From Flavobacterium branchiicola (GTDB lineage Bacteria > Bacteroidota > Bacteroidia > Flavobacteriales > Flavobacteriaceae), in assembly GCF_018383905.1 (NCBI RefSeq), contig NZ_JAGYWA010000003.1:638927-702926 (forward strand): a stretch of DNA of 64,000 bases. Direction: 5' to 3'. Shown here piece by piece: positions 1 to 10,217 of this stretch. The notes below the pieces were generated by a model, which was not told the DNA's origin, searched no databases, and saw only the letters and a program-made list of their open reading frames with translations. How positions within the stretch are numbered: the first letter of the stretch is position 1; every line of letters starts with the position of its first letter. Both the position numbers and the translations under genes were made by a program.

Positions 1-864
1 GCCAATAACTCTTCCTTTAAAAACTCCGGCATCTCCGGCATAAAAGATTAAATCTTCGTTTTTGTATTTATTCCAGATCGCATCGATATACGATTTTAAA
101 TAATTAGCCTGTGGCCCGACTGACGTTCCGCCTGTTCCATCAGCAAAAGCAGGAGTTTTAGATGGCGCTGTAATTTCTCCGGTTGCATCGTTTACACAGC
201 CTTGAAATTCTGACGGTACATTCGCTTTAAAAGCGGCTACAACATCAGCGTGTTTTTTTAATTCTCCAACTCTTTTTTGGTAACCATTTGCTCCAAACAA
301 TTCCAGTCCCATTGGGTATTTATACGAATCTACTCTCGAAGGATTTCCGAAGAAACCGTATTGGTTATTCGTCAATTCGATAATTTCATACAAAATTCCC
401 TGATTCGGATCTGTGGCATTCAACGGATTTGGTGAAGTATATCCAGAAGGAGCTCCGCTTGCACCAAAAAAGTAAAAATACAATTGTTGTCCTTTAGAAA
501 TAAAAACCCTGCAACCTGCAATTAATGGCAGTGTAAAGGTTTTATTCGGAATTTCACTCAGTTTGGTAAAACAAGCCGCATATTTGGAGTTTTGCCCCGG
601 CCCGGTATTTCCGCCAATTGTGGGTCCGGTTACTGTATTGTAAGACGAACTCATTGGTAAAACCTGACCTGTTTTGGCATTTACCCAAACGTGATTTCCG
701 GTAGTGTAATCTATACCAACAATGGCTACATACAATTCATTATCGTTAAATGTAGAGGTATTGCTGATCGTAAACGGAATTGGTCCCTGCGCCTGCAGCG
801 CGTTTGAAAACACCAAAAACAGTGTCATCAGAAAATAAAATACTTGTAGTTTAATTTTATTCAT
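1..864 (-). CDS. GH64-like beta-1,3-glucanase, 3' end outside the window
   Basis: Secreted enzyme expected to cut beta-1,3-glucan (laminarin or curdlan type), releasing short oligosaccharides. The gene starts at the ATG at 864 and is open to base 1, giving 288 residues without a stop, so the C-terminus lies outside the window. The N-terminus has a signal peptide ending near LQAQ. After it comes a thaumatin-like beta-sandwich region (IPFTISNTSTFNDNELYVAI, then a G/N-rich stretch and LYFYFFGASGAPSG), followed by the part of the family that holds the catalytic acids (GILYEIIELTNNQYGFFGNPSRVD region and the VGELKKHADVV region). The order and spacing fit glycoside hydrolase family 64. It lies downstream of, and on the same strand as, the GH16 laminarinase, so the two probably act on the same glucan. 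Catalytic residues were inferred from the family and not verified. Confidence 0.8.
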   Translation of the reverse strand, partial: MNKIKLQVFYFLMTLFLVFSNALQAQGPIPFTISNTSTFNDNELYVAIVGIDYTTGNHVWVNAKTGQVLPMSSSYNTVTGPTIGGNTGPGQNSKYAACFTKLSEIPNKTFTLPLIAGCRVFISKGQQLYFYFFGASGAPSGYTSPNPLNATDPNQGILYEIIELTNNQYGFFGNPSRVDSYKYPMGLELFGANGYQKRVGELKKHADVVAAFKANVPSEFQGCVNDATGEITAPSKTPAFADGTGGTSVGPQANYLKSYIDAIWNKYKNEDLIFYAGDAGVFKGRVIG

Positions 865-945
865 ATCTAAATAATTTTGGGGGTTACGTAAATAGATTTT
901 AAACCTGAGTCATCTTATACCATTTATATTAATGACTTGTATTAT

Positions 946-1037
946 CCGTCAGGTGTAATTAGTGATGCTATTCTTAAATCTAAATTCCTGCAAACTAACC
1001 AAGCAGTATTTTTTTTAACTCAAATTACACCCGACGG
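946..1037. repeat. Inverted-repeat element with CCGTYGGGTGTAATT ends after the GH16 stop codon
   Basis: The left arm is CCGTCAGGTGTAATT at 946-960. The right arm is AATTACACCCGACGG at 1023-1037. They match at 14 of 15 positions as an inverted repeat. The right arm begins 8 nt after the GH16 stop codon. The same arm sequence recurs after the stop codons at 53902 and 62852. Confidence 0.6.
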
Positions 1038-1045
1038 ATTTTTAA

Positions 1046-4000
1046 TTATTTCTTAATAAGCTTTTTGTTCCAGCTTTTTTGATCTGATTTGAAGTTCAGA
1101 AGATAGATTCCGCTTTTAAGTTTGCTTAAATCAATCCAACTTTCATTGCTTTCAGCGTCTGCTTTTGTCTGAAGAATTAAGGTTCCTGAATTATCATAAA
1201 TCGTAATGACTTTATTGCTTAAATTTTCAGGTGTAGAAAGCTGTACATAATTCCCGGCCGGATTTGGATACATCACAAAATCACTTTCAGCAGCTTCTGG
1301 TTCTTCAACCGTATTCAAAGCCATTTTTGCCGTTGATGCCGATCCGTATGCTTCAATTTCATATAACGAATATCCGTAAGGCGCTAAAGCTTTTGCGTTA
1401 CATAAAATTCTAAGGTATCTTCCTGTACCGCTTACGGCTAAATCATCTGTTCCGCCGTCACTTGCTGTTTGTGTATTTAGTGTTTCATTTTCTGTAAACA
1501 CATTATCCGTAGAAAGCTGGATTTTATATTGCGTCGCAAAAGCGGCTTCCCATTTTAGAACTACTCTGTTAAGGTTATAATTACTTCCTAAATCAACATA
1601 AATCCATTCGGTTGCATTGGCAAAAGAACTCGCCCATCTTGTTCCTCCATCTCCATCTGTGGCTTTCGCCGAAGAATAAGTGGCATTTTCTTCTGTCGAA
1701 GCTGTAGTGGTTTTCGCTAAAGCTAAATTTACATTCGGATTTGCCGTAATAGTTCTAACCGTAACATCGCTGAAAACTCCCGTTGTCAATGTCCCGTTTG
1801 CATGAGATGTAACTGCCATTCCAACATAAATCGTGTTCGCCATTGCCATTGTTTTTGGCGTACCCAATTGCGTCCAGGTTGTTCCGTTATCAGATGAATA
1901 CGATGTAAATACATTTCCTGATCTTACTAAACGAAGCCATTTTGGAGCTGTTCCTGCCGCAACATCGGCAGTTGTAGTTCCTGAAACTGCATTTCTTGCT
2001 AAAAACTCTACTCCCGCTGCCGCAGTGATATCTGTCATGGCATGCTTAGAAGTTGGCGTAAGCGTTTCGCGAAACATTATTCCTGCTTTTGCATACGTAT
2101 TGGTATTGGTTAAAGAATTTACTTTGGCAATAATTTCAGCATCACCCGTTATTGGCTGATTTACAAATTGAAACTGATCGCTTGTTTCCCAAATATCAGT
2201 TCCTGAACCTTTAATTATAAAAGTTCCGTTGGCGTGTGCTGCTTCTCCTGCCGGCGTTACCGCACCAAGATCTGTACTGATCCAAGGCGATGGCAATCCT
2301 GCTGGCGGGTTTTCTGTAGAAACTAAATCTACTGCTCTGATATTATCAAAATAATACGTATTTCCGGAACTTGTTCCCGGCTCAAACAAGAAAACAAAAC
2401 GATTTACTTCGCTGTCTAAAGTTGAAGCATCTGGCGAACTTGCATAAGTAAAAGTTACGGTATGCCACGCATTGGTTTGTTTTACAACTCCCTGATAAAT
2501 ACTGTGTCTTCCCGCAGGATAATTGGACGGAATCGAAGCATTGCTTTCTGCCTGCCACGAAATAACAGAACCAACCGGAGCAGATGTATAAACATCCATC
2601 GCGAATTTTTTCACGCCGCCTTTAAAATCTCCAATGTTTGTTAAAGTAGTATTGAACGAAAAGTTATCATACAATTCGGTTGCTTTACGAACATATTTGG
2701 CCACGTTTGAAGATGTATTGATTCCGCTTGCACTTGGATTTGCTGTATTTGGCGTATAAGTTCCAATCGCATCTCTAAACGTAATATTGTGCGTGTTTTG
2801 ATAATCTTCATAAACAACTCCAGGCGTAAAAGTATCCGGTAATTTTGTTGCACCAATTCTGATATTATCAAAATAATACGTATCGCTGGTATAAGAACCT
2901 GAATTAAACAATAAAACCATTTGGTTAATTGCTAAGTTTGAAGTTCCTGCATCCGGACTTGAATTGTAATAGAACGTTAGCGTTTCCCACTGATTTTGTT
3001 TTGTTGTAATCGCTACATAATTACTGTTTCTTCCTGTTGGAAAATTAGCTGGAAGCGATGTTGCGCTGTTTTCTAAATTCAGACTTACCACTGTTCCAAC
3101 CGGAGCCGAAGTATAAACATCAATCATGATTTTATTGGTCTGATTTTTCAATAAACCGGCATCTTCAATCGTGCTTTGGGTATTAAAGAAAAGTACATCG
3201 TATTGCTCAGTTACATTTCGAACATACTTTGCCACATTCGCGGAAGCGTTAACGGAATTTGATCCCGGATTTGCAACAACAGAATAAGTTCCGGTTGTAG
3301 TTCCTTTTATAATTTTATTAATGCCATCATAGTTTTGAAGTACATCTGTGGCTATAATTGGTTTTTCAGGCGCAGCTTTTGTCAACAGATTATCAAAATA
3401 ATATGTCGCTCCTGAATTTGAATTGGATTCAAAAAGGATAACTACATTATTAATCGTCAAGGCACTTGTATTAGGATCAATCACTTTTTCGAATTCAAAC
3501 TCAATGGTTTCCCATTTGTTCTGAACCGTTGTAGTCGCTTTAAATCCGCTATGTCTTCCTGACGGATAATTGGTTGCTGTAGTCACTAAACTATTCTCAA
3601 GCTGCATGGATATTTTTGTTCCAACCGGAGCCGATGTATAAATATCAAAAGAAAGTTTTTTTCTTCCGTAAACATAATCGTTCGCATTAGTGATCGTTAC
3701 ATTTTTGATATTCAAAACATCATACAATTCACTTGAATTACGAACATATTTCCCTACCAAAGCAGACGTATTAATTCCGGTTGCCGAAGGATTGGCAACA
3801 GCTTCTGTTAAAACACCTGTTTTTAACGGATAAAGCACATTACGGTTACTTTGAAAATCTTCGTGTATTTTCTCTACCGGAATTGCAGGTTCTGTCGTAA
3901 CAGCCAATTTATAGGTATTTGTCGTACAACCCGAAACTGTAGCAGTTGCAGAAATATCTCCGCCTGTTGATCCCCAGTTTACTGTAATTGTATTTGTTCC

Positions 4001-5002
4001 CTGCCCGGAAGTAATCGACGCTCCCGAAGGAACTGTCCAGTTATAAGTAGCTCCTGCAATTGCATTAACCGAATACGTTTTACTGGTTTCGTTTTGATAT
4101 ACTTTGTTATCTCCTGTTACGGCATATTTAAAACTTCCGTCGTAAACACGCACATAATCAACTTGCAATTTTGCAGGGAAATCTGCCGGAATTGGTTCTA
4201 CTCCTGCTCCGTTTACACTGGTATAAGGTGTTCCTAAACTACCAACAGCAAGATTTAGAATAATGTAAAACTGCTGATCGTTAAAAGGCCACCCGCCATT
4301 AACAGTCGTATTTGGTGTGGCAGTGTGAAATAAGTTTCCATCAATAAACCATTTAATGATATTTGGTCCCCATTCTACCGCATAAACGTGAAATTCTGTA
4401 GACAAATCGGTTGGCGAAGAGTAACTTCTTCCTGTAAAATGATAACCACCTCCATCGTAATGAATGGTTCCATCAATAGATTTTGGATTTCTGTGCTTGG
4501 CTTCCATAATATCAATTTCACCTGTATACGGCCAGTTTGATGTACCGGCAGGCAACATCCAGAATGCCGGCCATGCGCCTTGCCCGTTTGAAAGCTTCAT
4601 ACGAGCTTCAATTCGCCCGTATTTAATAGCGTACTTTCCTTCTGTAGTTAATTTAGAAGAAGCATACGGTTGCTGTGGAAATGCTCCATCGGGCGCATAT
4701 TTAGCCTCAATGTTCAGGTAACTGTTTGTTCCTTCTTTTACAATTGTAGCCTGATTGGGATCGTAACGCTGGGCTTCTGCGTTTCCGAAACCGCAAAGCG
4801 AGGGACAGCCGTTTCCTGAAATACTCTGCCACTTGGTTAAATCGACTATAGTACCATTAAATTCATCTGCCCAGACTAAGGTATTGCATTGTGCCTGAAT
4901 TTTGAGCAGTGGCAGAAGTAATAGTGCTGCCATAAAAAATCGCTTAAATAAATAGGAATTGCTTTTCGGTGGTCGGCCGAAAAAAGGGTCATTTTGTTTC
5001 AT
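1046..5002 (-). CDS. Multidomain GH16 laminarinase with type IX secretion sorting domain
   Basis: Secreted endo-beta-1,3-glucanase of 1318 residues. A signal peptide covers about residues 1-38. The GH16 domain (about 40-288) carries the motif GEIDIME, with E162 as nucleophile, D164 and E167 as acid/base; the ExDxxE spacing is that of laminarinases. A PKD/Ig-like domain follows (about 290-373), then three homologous modules of roughly 165 residues (about 379-545, 553-716, 727-890), each with a KYVRN...ELYD segment, TSAPVG and a terminal TYYFDN. Next are a concanavalin-like DUF1349-type module (about 904-1085), an F5/8 type C discoidin-like domain (about 1088-1218), and a C-terminal type IX sorting domain (FVMYPNPAGNYVQL to the KKLIKK end). 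The single catalytic domain with many putative binding modules suggests an insoluble or cell-wall-bound glucan. Same strand as the GH64 gene downstream. Confidence 0.9.
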   Translation of the reverse strand: MKQNDPFFGRPPKSNSYLFKRFFMAALLLLPLLKIQAQCNTLVWADEFNGTIVDLTKWQSISGNGCPSLCGFGNAEAQRYDPNQATIVKEGTNSYLNIEAKYAPDGAFPQQPYASSKLTTEGKYAIKYGRIEARMKLSNGQGAWPAFWMLPAGTSNWPYTGEIDIMEAKHRNPKSIDGTIHYDGGGYHFTGRSYSSPTDLSTEFHVYAVEWGPNIIKWFIDGNLFHTATPNTTVNGGWPFNDQQFYIILNLAVGSLGTPYTSVNGAGVEPIPADFPAKLQVDYVRVYDGSFKYAVTGDNKVYQNETSKTYSVNAIAGATYNWTVPSGASITSGQGTNTITVNWGSTGGDISATATVSGCTTNTYKLAVTTEPAIPVEKIHEDFQSNRNVLYPLKTGVLTEAVANPSATGINTSALVGKYVRNSSELYDVLNIKNVTITNANDYVYGRKKLSFDIYTSAPVGTKISMQLENSLVTTATNYPSGRHSGFKATTTVQNKWETIEFEFEKVIDPNTSALTINNVVILFESNSNSGATYYFDNLLTKAAPEKPIIATDVLQNYDGINKIIKGTTTGTYSVVANPGSNSVNASANVAKYVRNVTEQYDVLFFNTQSTIEDAGLLKNQTNKIMIDVYTSAPVGTVVSLNLENSATSLPANFPTGRNSNYVAITTKQNQWETLTFYYNSSPDAGTSNLAINQMVLLFNSGSYTSDTYYFDNIRIGATKLPDTFTPGVVYEDYQNTHNITFRDAIGTYTPNTANPSASGINTSSNVAKYVRKATELYDNFSFNTTLTNIGDFKGGVKKFAMDVYTSAPVGSVISWQAESNASIPSNYPAGRHSIYQGVVKQTNAWHTVTFTYASSPDASTLDSEVNRFVFLFEPGTSSGNTYYFDNIRAVDLVSTENPPAGLPSPWISTDLGAVTPAGEAAHANGTFIIKGSGTDIWETSDQFQFVNQPITGDAEIIAKVNSLTNTNTYAKAGIMFRETLTPTSKHAMTDITAAAGVEFLARNAVSGTTTADVAAGTAPKWLRLVRSGNVFTSYSSDNGTTWTQLGTPKTMAMANTIYVGMAVTSHANGTLTTGVFSDVTVRTITANPNVNLALAKTTTASTEENATYSSAKATDGDGGTRWASSFANATEWIYVDLGSNYNLNRVVLKWEAAFATQYKIQLSTDNVFTENETLNTQTASDGGTDDLAVSGTGRYLRILCNAKALAPYGYSLYEIEAYGSASTAKMALNTVEEPEAAESDFVMYPNPAGNYVQLSTPENLSNKVITIYDNSGTLILQTKADAESNESWIDLSKLKSGIYLLNFKSDQKSWNKKLIKK

Positions 5003-5285
5003 TTTTTTAGTTTTTTGTTAGTAAAGCGCATTAACAAAACAAAAGTCATTTTTGTATTAAATAGACTATATATTTTGCAAATAACGAGGCAATATTAACA
5101 AATAAATCAGGCAAGACTTACATTTTGGAGTACGGTTTGACTACGGTGGTCACAAAAAAATACGGGAAACCGTAAAAAAAAAGACATAAAACACTTAGGG
5201 TTTTACTTACGAGATGAAACTCGTTTTTTAAACGGCAATTTTAATGTAAAGTCTGCGCAAATTATTCTAAACACATAGAAACATA

Positions 5286-5581
5286 GATTTTCTTCTTTCT
5301 CTTTATTTGAGATTATAAAAAAAGCTCGCTTTCACACATAGCTATGTTTGTTTCAACTAGTGAAACGCCTTTTTTAGACAAAGTAAAACTATGTTCCTAT
5401 GTGTTTAAATAATAGTCTAAAAATTTAGATTTTCTTCTTCCTTTTTATTTGAGATTATAAAAAAAGCTCGCTTTCACACATAGCTATGTTTGTTTCAACT
5501 AGTGAAACGCCTTTTTTTAGACAATGTAAAACTATCCCGAGGCTTTGGGACTATGTGTTTAAATAATAGTCTAAAAATTTA
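5286..5581. repeat. Two-copy tandem duplication, period 142 bp, with internal hairpins
   Basis: Copy 1 starts with GATTTTCTTCTT at 5286 and copy 2 with the same word at 5428. Both contain the hairpin-forming segment ACACATAGCTATGT and the block CAACTAGTGAAACGCC. Both end in AGTCTAAAAATTTAGA. In copy 2 that end overlaps the last codons of the regulator gene that stops at 5571. The rest of 5003-5285 is AT-rich upstream DNA of the GH16 gene in which I see no gene. Confidence 0.8.
5536..5550. repeat. Short palindromic insert CCCGAGGCTTTGGGA inside duplication copy 2
   Basis: Copy 1 of the 142-bp duplication reads AAAACTAT-GTTC-CTATGTG. Copy 2 reads AAAACTAT, then this 15-mer, then CTATGTG. The insert has CCC/GGG ends and resembles the palindrome at 40755-40772. 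Confidence 0.5.
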
Positions 5582-8501
5582 GAATAAATTCGGTGATGTT
5601 GGCATCAGACGGAAGTTGTAATTTCTTTCGGATACGGTAACGGGTGTCTTCTACCCCACGAACAGAGATTCCTAAAAGCGGTGCTATTTCTTTTGTATTG
5701 AAGTTCATTCGCAAATAAGCACACAATCGCATATCGCGAGGTGTTAATTCGGGATAACTTGTTTTGAGCCTTTGCATGAAATTATCATGAAGCTGATTGA
5801 AGATTTCTTCAAACTCATTCCAATGTTTATCGCCCTGCAATTCATGATCAATTAATTTGTTGATTTTAGTTAGTAAACTGAAATTAACATTGGCGTCATT
5901 TTTCTTATCCATCTGACTAATCAATTCTTTTATAGAAAGCAGAATTTCATTTAAATGAATAAGATTGACGGTATTTGATGCTACTTTTGCATTTTTAAGA
6001 TTGATTGTAGCTTCGAGATTCTCGCGTACAATGGCCATATTTTCCTGTTCTAGTGCCAGTTTCTGTTCGTTAAGTTCAGCGCGGTTTCTGAGTAATTCTT
6101 TCTCCTGATTCAGAATTAACTGTTCACGTTCGCGTTCTGCAAGGCTTTTTTGATATTGAATAATGGCATAAATTAAAACGCCAAAAAGAATTAAATATAA
6201 AATATAAGCCCAGCTGGTTCTGTACCAGGGCGGTAAAATTTCAAAACGAAAAACGGCTTCTTCGCTAACTACATCATAAATATTTTTTGCTCTGATGTGA
6301 AAAACATATTCGTTCTCGGGTAAATTAGTATATTCCTTTTCCGTCTGAAGACTATAATCCGACCATTTCGGTTCAAAACCTTCCAGCCAGTATTCATATT
6401 GTGTAGCATCGGCTTCATCATAAAAAAGCGAGGCAAAAGAAAAGTGCAGGGCATTATTAGAATACGATAAAACAGGAGATAATTTTTCTTCTATTTCGTC
6501 AGCTTTATTTGGCAGTACGTCATATCTGCTGGAAAATAACAAACTGTCTTTCGGGAAAATACATTTCACTTCCGAAATTATCGCTTTATATTTCGTCTCG
6601 TATTTTTTATTTCGAACCGTGCTATAATGTATTAAGCCGTCTTGAGTTCCAAAAAACACATCTCCGCTTGCGGTGGTTTGTATGTTTTCAAAACCGGGAA
6701 CATATAAATATCTCAGTTTTCTAAAAGGCAATTCTTCAACTTCAAAATTATGATTTTTAGTTTCGATAATTCTTCCCGTATTCTCTCCCGAAATGTACCA
6801 AATGTTATCCTGATTGTCAGCTTTAAGCAAACGAATATGACTTTCCAGTCCGAGATATTTTTTGAAAAACGGATCAGGAATCATTTTACCTGAAGTTGTA
6901 TTTTGTTTGTAAACGCCTTTTGTCGTTCCAAAAAGGATATTGTCCTGAATTTTAAACGTATTCAGAAATAAACTAGACGGAAAACCATTCTTTTGATTGT
7001 AAAACTGAACCTTTAAAACAGCATCAAATGTTTTAGTAAATTTTAATTTATAGATTCCTTTATAGCCATGTGCCACCCAGATATTGCCATTTTTATCGGT
7101 TTCGATTACGCGACTGCTTTCTTCAAAGCCTTTTATTTTATGCTGAAAAATCCACGAGCCATTTATTTTCTTTAAAAGATATAATCCTGTATAACCACCC
7201 ACGAGCAATAAATCGGGATTATTCGGGATGAGAACGCCTTTCCACGCACCGTCAGTTTTGGCTATCGCTTTCGCGGAATTTCCACTGACTTCAAATACGC
7301 CGTTTTTTTCAAAAGCCAAAAGAGAGTTTCCAAAAACACCAATATCCCAAACGTTTTCAGACATTCCGGAAACATAATGAAAGTTTACATTCTCTCGTTT
7401 TCCGCTTTTATAAGCTTCCCAATCGAGCCAAAATAAGCCATTATCGGTAGCGATATACAATTTGTTTTGATAAATTTCGCTACAGTATATTTTGGTTTCA
7501 GAGTTGGAGCTGTCTACAATTCGCGATAAAGGTGATGAAATCTGAATCAGCGAAATTCCTTCTTTGAGTGTCACCCATAAATTTCCCTCTTTGTCGGTTT
7601 TTAAATTGGTTACATAATCATTCTGTAAACCCATTTGTTTGTCGATATGCTGAATCAAATTTCCTTCACTATCTATAACTATCAACCCGGTCTGACGCGT
7701 TCCAATTCCGAAATAACCATCAGAAAGTTGTATTCCTGTAGAAATCTGATTTTGCTTCAGCAAATGATCTGCTTCGGTTACAAAAGGACTGATTTTATTT
7801 TCTTTATAACTAAAAAGTCCGCTTTTTTGCGTCAATAATAAAAGTCCATTTTTTATAGCGAAGATCTTCCGAATTTTCATTCCTGTAAACTGTTCGCCAT
7901 TATCAATAGGAAACAATTTATCCACTTTCAGTTTTAAAAGACCTCTAGCATTGTCTGAAACGTACATTTCATTTCCTACTTCGTAGAAATCGTCAAATTT
8001 TTTCTCCGAAAGTAAAACTTTGACTTTATTGTTTTTATAAATATAAATTCCCTCGTAAGAGAAAAAAATAACTTCGTTGTTTCGAATGACCGTATGAACA
8101 ACATCACCAAAATTTCGGGCAGCAGCAGGAATTAATTTCACTAAAGAAGTATACTGATACTGACCATTTGGCAACTGCATAACATAACCAAAATCGCCTT
8201 GCGCGCCTACATAGATTTTGTCGTTTTTATCAATCGCCATAGACCGAACCATGCTTCGATTTTCCGGTTGTGTAACAATACTCCAGCGCACACCATCGAA
8301 CTGCAGGATTCCAAAATGATTGGCAAAAAACATCATGCCTTTTGAATTCTGCAAAACATCCCAGTTCTCTGAAGCTGCTTTATAAGTCTTCGGATTATAA
8401 TTGGTAATAAACGGAACCCCAATTTTTTTAATTTGGGAACTCAGAATTGGAGAAATAAGCAATAGTAATAGAACTGGAATTCTAATTATAAATTTCTTCA
8501 T
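5571..8501 (-). CDS. Propeller sensor with LuxR-type DNA-binding domain
   Basis: One-component membrane regulator of 976 residues. After a signal peptide or anchor (MKKFIIRIPVLLLLLISPIL), a long periplasmic region is built from regulator-propeller strands (for example NLWVTLKEGISL and NIWVAHGYKGIYKL). A triple-tyrosine (Y_Y_Y) domain follows (EYWLEGFEPKWSDYS, HIRAKNIYD), then a single membrane helix at about 768-790 (WAYILYLILFGVLIYAIIQY). After that come a cytoplasmic coiled coil rich in E, Q and N, and a C-terminal helix-turn-helix of LuxR/GerE type (LTPRDMRLCAYLRMNFNTKE, ISVRGVEDTRYRIRKKL). There is no histidine kinase or receiver domain, unlike the hybrid sensor at 20809. It lies beside the GH16 and GH64 genes, so a role in glucan sensing is plausible but inferred. 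Its 3' end is part of a tandem duplication. Confidence 0.85.
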   Translation of the reverse strand: MKKFIIRIPVLLLLLISPILSSQIKKIGVPFITNYNPKTYKAASENWDVLQNSKGMMFFANHFGILQFDGVRWSIVTQPENRSMVRSMAIDKNDKIYVGAQGDFGYVMQLPNGQYQYTSLVKLIPAAARNFGDVVHTVIRNNEVIFFSYEGIYIYKNNKVKVLLSEKKFDDFYEVGNEMYVSDNARGLLKLKVDKLFPIDNGEQFTGMKIRKIFAIKNGLLLLTQKSGLFSYKENKISPFVTEADHLLKQNQISTGIQLSDGYFGIGTRQTGLIVIDSEGNLIQHIDKQMGLQNDYVTNLKTDKEGNLWVTLKEGISLIQISSPLSRIVDSSNSETKIYCSEIYQNKLYIATDNGLFWLDWEAYKSGKRENVNFHYVSGMSENVWDIGVFGNSLLAFEKNGVFEVSGNSAKAIAKTDGAWKGVLIPNNPDLLLVGGYTGLYLLKKINGSWIFQHKIKGFEESSRVIETDKNGNIWVAHGYKGIYKLKFTKTFDAVLKVQFYNQKNGFPSSLFLNTFKIQDNILFGTTKGVYKQNTTSGKMIPDPFFKKYLGLESHIRLLKADNQDNIWYISGENTGRIIETKNHNFEVEELPFRKLRYLYVPGFENIQTTASGDVFFGTQDGLIHYSTVRNKKYETKYKAIISEVKCIFPKDSLLFSSRYDVLPNKADEIEEKLSPVLSYSNNALHFSFASLFYDEADATQYEYWLEGFEPKWSDYSLQTEKEYTNLPENEYVFHIRAKNIYDVVSEEAVFRFEILPPWYRTSWAYILYLILFGVLIYAIIQYQKSLAEREREQLILNQEKELLRNRAELNEQKLALEQENMAIVRENLEATINLKNAKVASNTVNLIHLNEILLSIKELISQMDKKNDANVNFSLLTKINKLIDHELQGDKHWNEFEEIFNQLHDNFMQRLKTSYPELTPRDMRLCAYLRMNFNTKEIAPLLGISVRGVEDTRYRIRKKLQLPSDANITEFILNF

Positions 8502-8732
8502 TTTGTTTCTGTCTGTAGGTTATTTTGCGATTTTTGGGAATCACAAACTAAAAAAATGATCCTTTGGGAAAAATCATCTTTCGCTCTTAAATATCCGATT
8601 TTTCAGGCGCTGAATTACTAATTTAACATTAATAATACCTCAAAAAAACGAATGCAGAAATTCAAATATATAAAAATTTATTTTACTGTAACAAATTACA
8701 TTGGAATCTGTTAATTGGAAAATGGGGGAATT

Positions 8733-8830
8733 TGAGAATTAGATAATGTGACAATTAGATAATTTGTCAATTAGATAATGAATGTATATTGCGTATAAAC
8801 TTTGTCAAAGTTTAAAACTTTGACAAAGTT
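8733..8830. repeat. Tandem AATTAGATAAT units and a 15-bp hairpin in the gap 8502-8883
   Basis: Three AATTAGATAAT copies with a period of about 17 bp lie at about 8735-8780. A perfect inverted repeat follows: AACTTTGTCAAAGTT at 8798-8812 and its complement at 8816-8830, with a 3-nt loop. The hairpin sits downstream of xylA and may act as a terminator, although no strong T tract follows it. I see no gene in 8502-8883. Confidence 0.55.
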
Positions 8831-8883
8831 GCTCAAACCTTTGTTCCTTTGCTCCTTAGAAGCTTAGAACCTTATTTAACCAA

Positions 8884-10209
8884 TTAAATATATTGGTTGA
8901 TGATGTTTTCAAACAATTCCTGTTTACCGCTTTGAAGATTTAATTCTCCATTTTCGTGCGCGATAGTATAAAGATCTTTAAGATTTAATTTTCCATCAGC
9001 AAAATCTTTTCCTTTTCCTGAATCGAATGAGCTGTATCTTTCTGTTCTTAATTTTTCATAAGGAGAAGAAGTGATGATTTTATCTGCTGTCAATAAAGCT
9101 CTTGCAAAAGTATCTGCTCCGCCAATGTGCGCTAAGAAAACATCTTCTAAATCGGTAGAATTTCTTCTGATTTTAGCATCAAAGTTAACTCCACCGCCTT
9201 GTAATCCGCCTGCTTTTAAGAAAACCAACATTGCTTCAGTTGTTTCCTGAATGTTGTTTGGAAACTGGTCTGTATCCCAACCATTTTGGTAATCTCCTCT
9301 GTTGGCATCGATGCTTCCTAACATTCCGGCTTTTGCAGCAACTTCCAATTCATGTTGGAAAGTATGTTGCGCCAAAGTAGCGTGATTTACCTCGATATTG
9401 ATTTTGAAATCTTTATCTAAACCATAATTTTTTAAGAATCCAATTGCAGTTGCAGAGTCAAAATCGTATTGGTGTTTAGATGGTTCCATTGGTTTTGGCT
9501 CAATGAAGAAAGTTCCTTTAAAACCTTGCGCTCTTGCGTAATCTCTAGACATTGCCAGGAATTGCGCCATGTGGTCTAATTCTCTACCCATATCTGTGTT
9601 TAGTAAAGACATATATCCTTCTCTACCGCCCCAGAATACATAATTTTCTCCACCTAAAGCAATTGTAGCATCCAAAGCTAATTTTACTTGTCCTCCGGCT
9701 CTTGCCACCACATTAAAATCAGGATTTGTAGCCGCTCCATTCATGAATCTTGGGTTTGAGAAACAGTTTGAAGTCCCCCAAAGCAATTTAATTCCAGACT
9801 CCGCTTTTTTCTGTTTTAAGTAATCTGTAATGAATGCCAAACGTTTTTCTGATTCTGCGAAAGTTGCTCCTTCAGCAATCAAATCGTAATCGTGAAAACA
9901 GAAATAATCAAATCCCATTTTGCTGATAAATTCAAAAGCAGCATCTGCCTTATCTTTTGCAGCCTGATACGGATCTGATGCCAAATCCCAAGCGAAGTTT
10001 TGAGTTCCTGGTCCGAATGGATCGCTACCTTGTCCGCAGAAGGTATGCCAGTATGCAATTGCAAATTTAAAATGCTCACGCATTGTTTTTCCTGCTACGA
10101 TTTGATCCGGATTATAATATTTAAATGCCAGTGGATTATCAGATTCCTTTCCTTCAAATTTAATCTGGCCTATACCTTTATAGTATTCTTTATCTCCTAA
10201 AATTATCAT
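8884..10209 (-). CDS. xylA: Xylose isomerase
   Basis: Cytoplasmic enzyme converting D-xylose to D-xylulose. Its 441 residues and the N-terminal extension ([18 protein letters not shown]) are typical of class II xylose isomerases. Active-site features are visible: H106 in CFHDYDL, the FWGGREGY signature at about 192-199, E237 and K239 in [18 protein letters not shown]273 and H276 in [17 protein letters not shown], and D301, D312 and D314 in [19 protein letters not shown]. It is the last gene of an operon with the xylulokinase and GntR-type regulator genes, 8 nt after xylB. No xylose transporter gene is visible in the window. Confidence 0.97.
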   Translation of the reverse strand: MIILGDKEYYKGIGQIKFEGKESDNPLAFKYYNPDQIVAGKTMREHFKFAIAYWHTFCGQGSDPFGPGTQNFAWDLASDPYQAAKDKADAAFEFISKMGFDYFCFHDYDLIAEGATFAESEKRLAFITDYLKQKKAESGIKLLWGTSNCFSNPRFMNGAATNPDFNVVARAGGQVKLALDATIALGGENYVFWGGREGYMSLLNTDMGRELDHMAQFLAMSRDYARAQGFKGTFFIEPKPMEPSKHQYDFDSATAIGFLKNYGLDKDFKINIEVNHATLAQHTFQHELEVAAKAGMLGSIDANRGDYQNGWDTDQFPNNIQETTEAMLVFLKAGGLQGGGVNFDAKIRRNSTDLEDVFLAHIGGADTFARALLTADKIITSSPYEKLRTERYSSFDSGKGKDFADGKLNLKDLYTIAHENGELNLQSGKQELFENIINQYI

Positions 10210-10217
10210 TTGGTTTT

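Noticed and set aside
3118..3360. Reading frames on the opposite strand or other frames inside the GH16 gene and other large genes
   Set aside because: They mirror the codon pattern of the real genes and show no domain, signal peptide or independent context.
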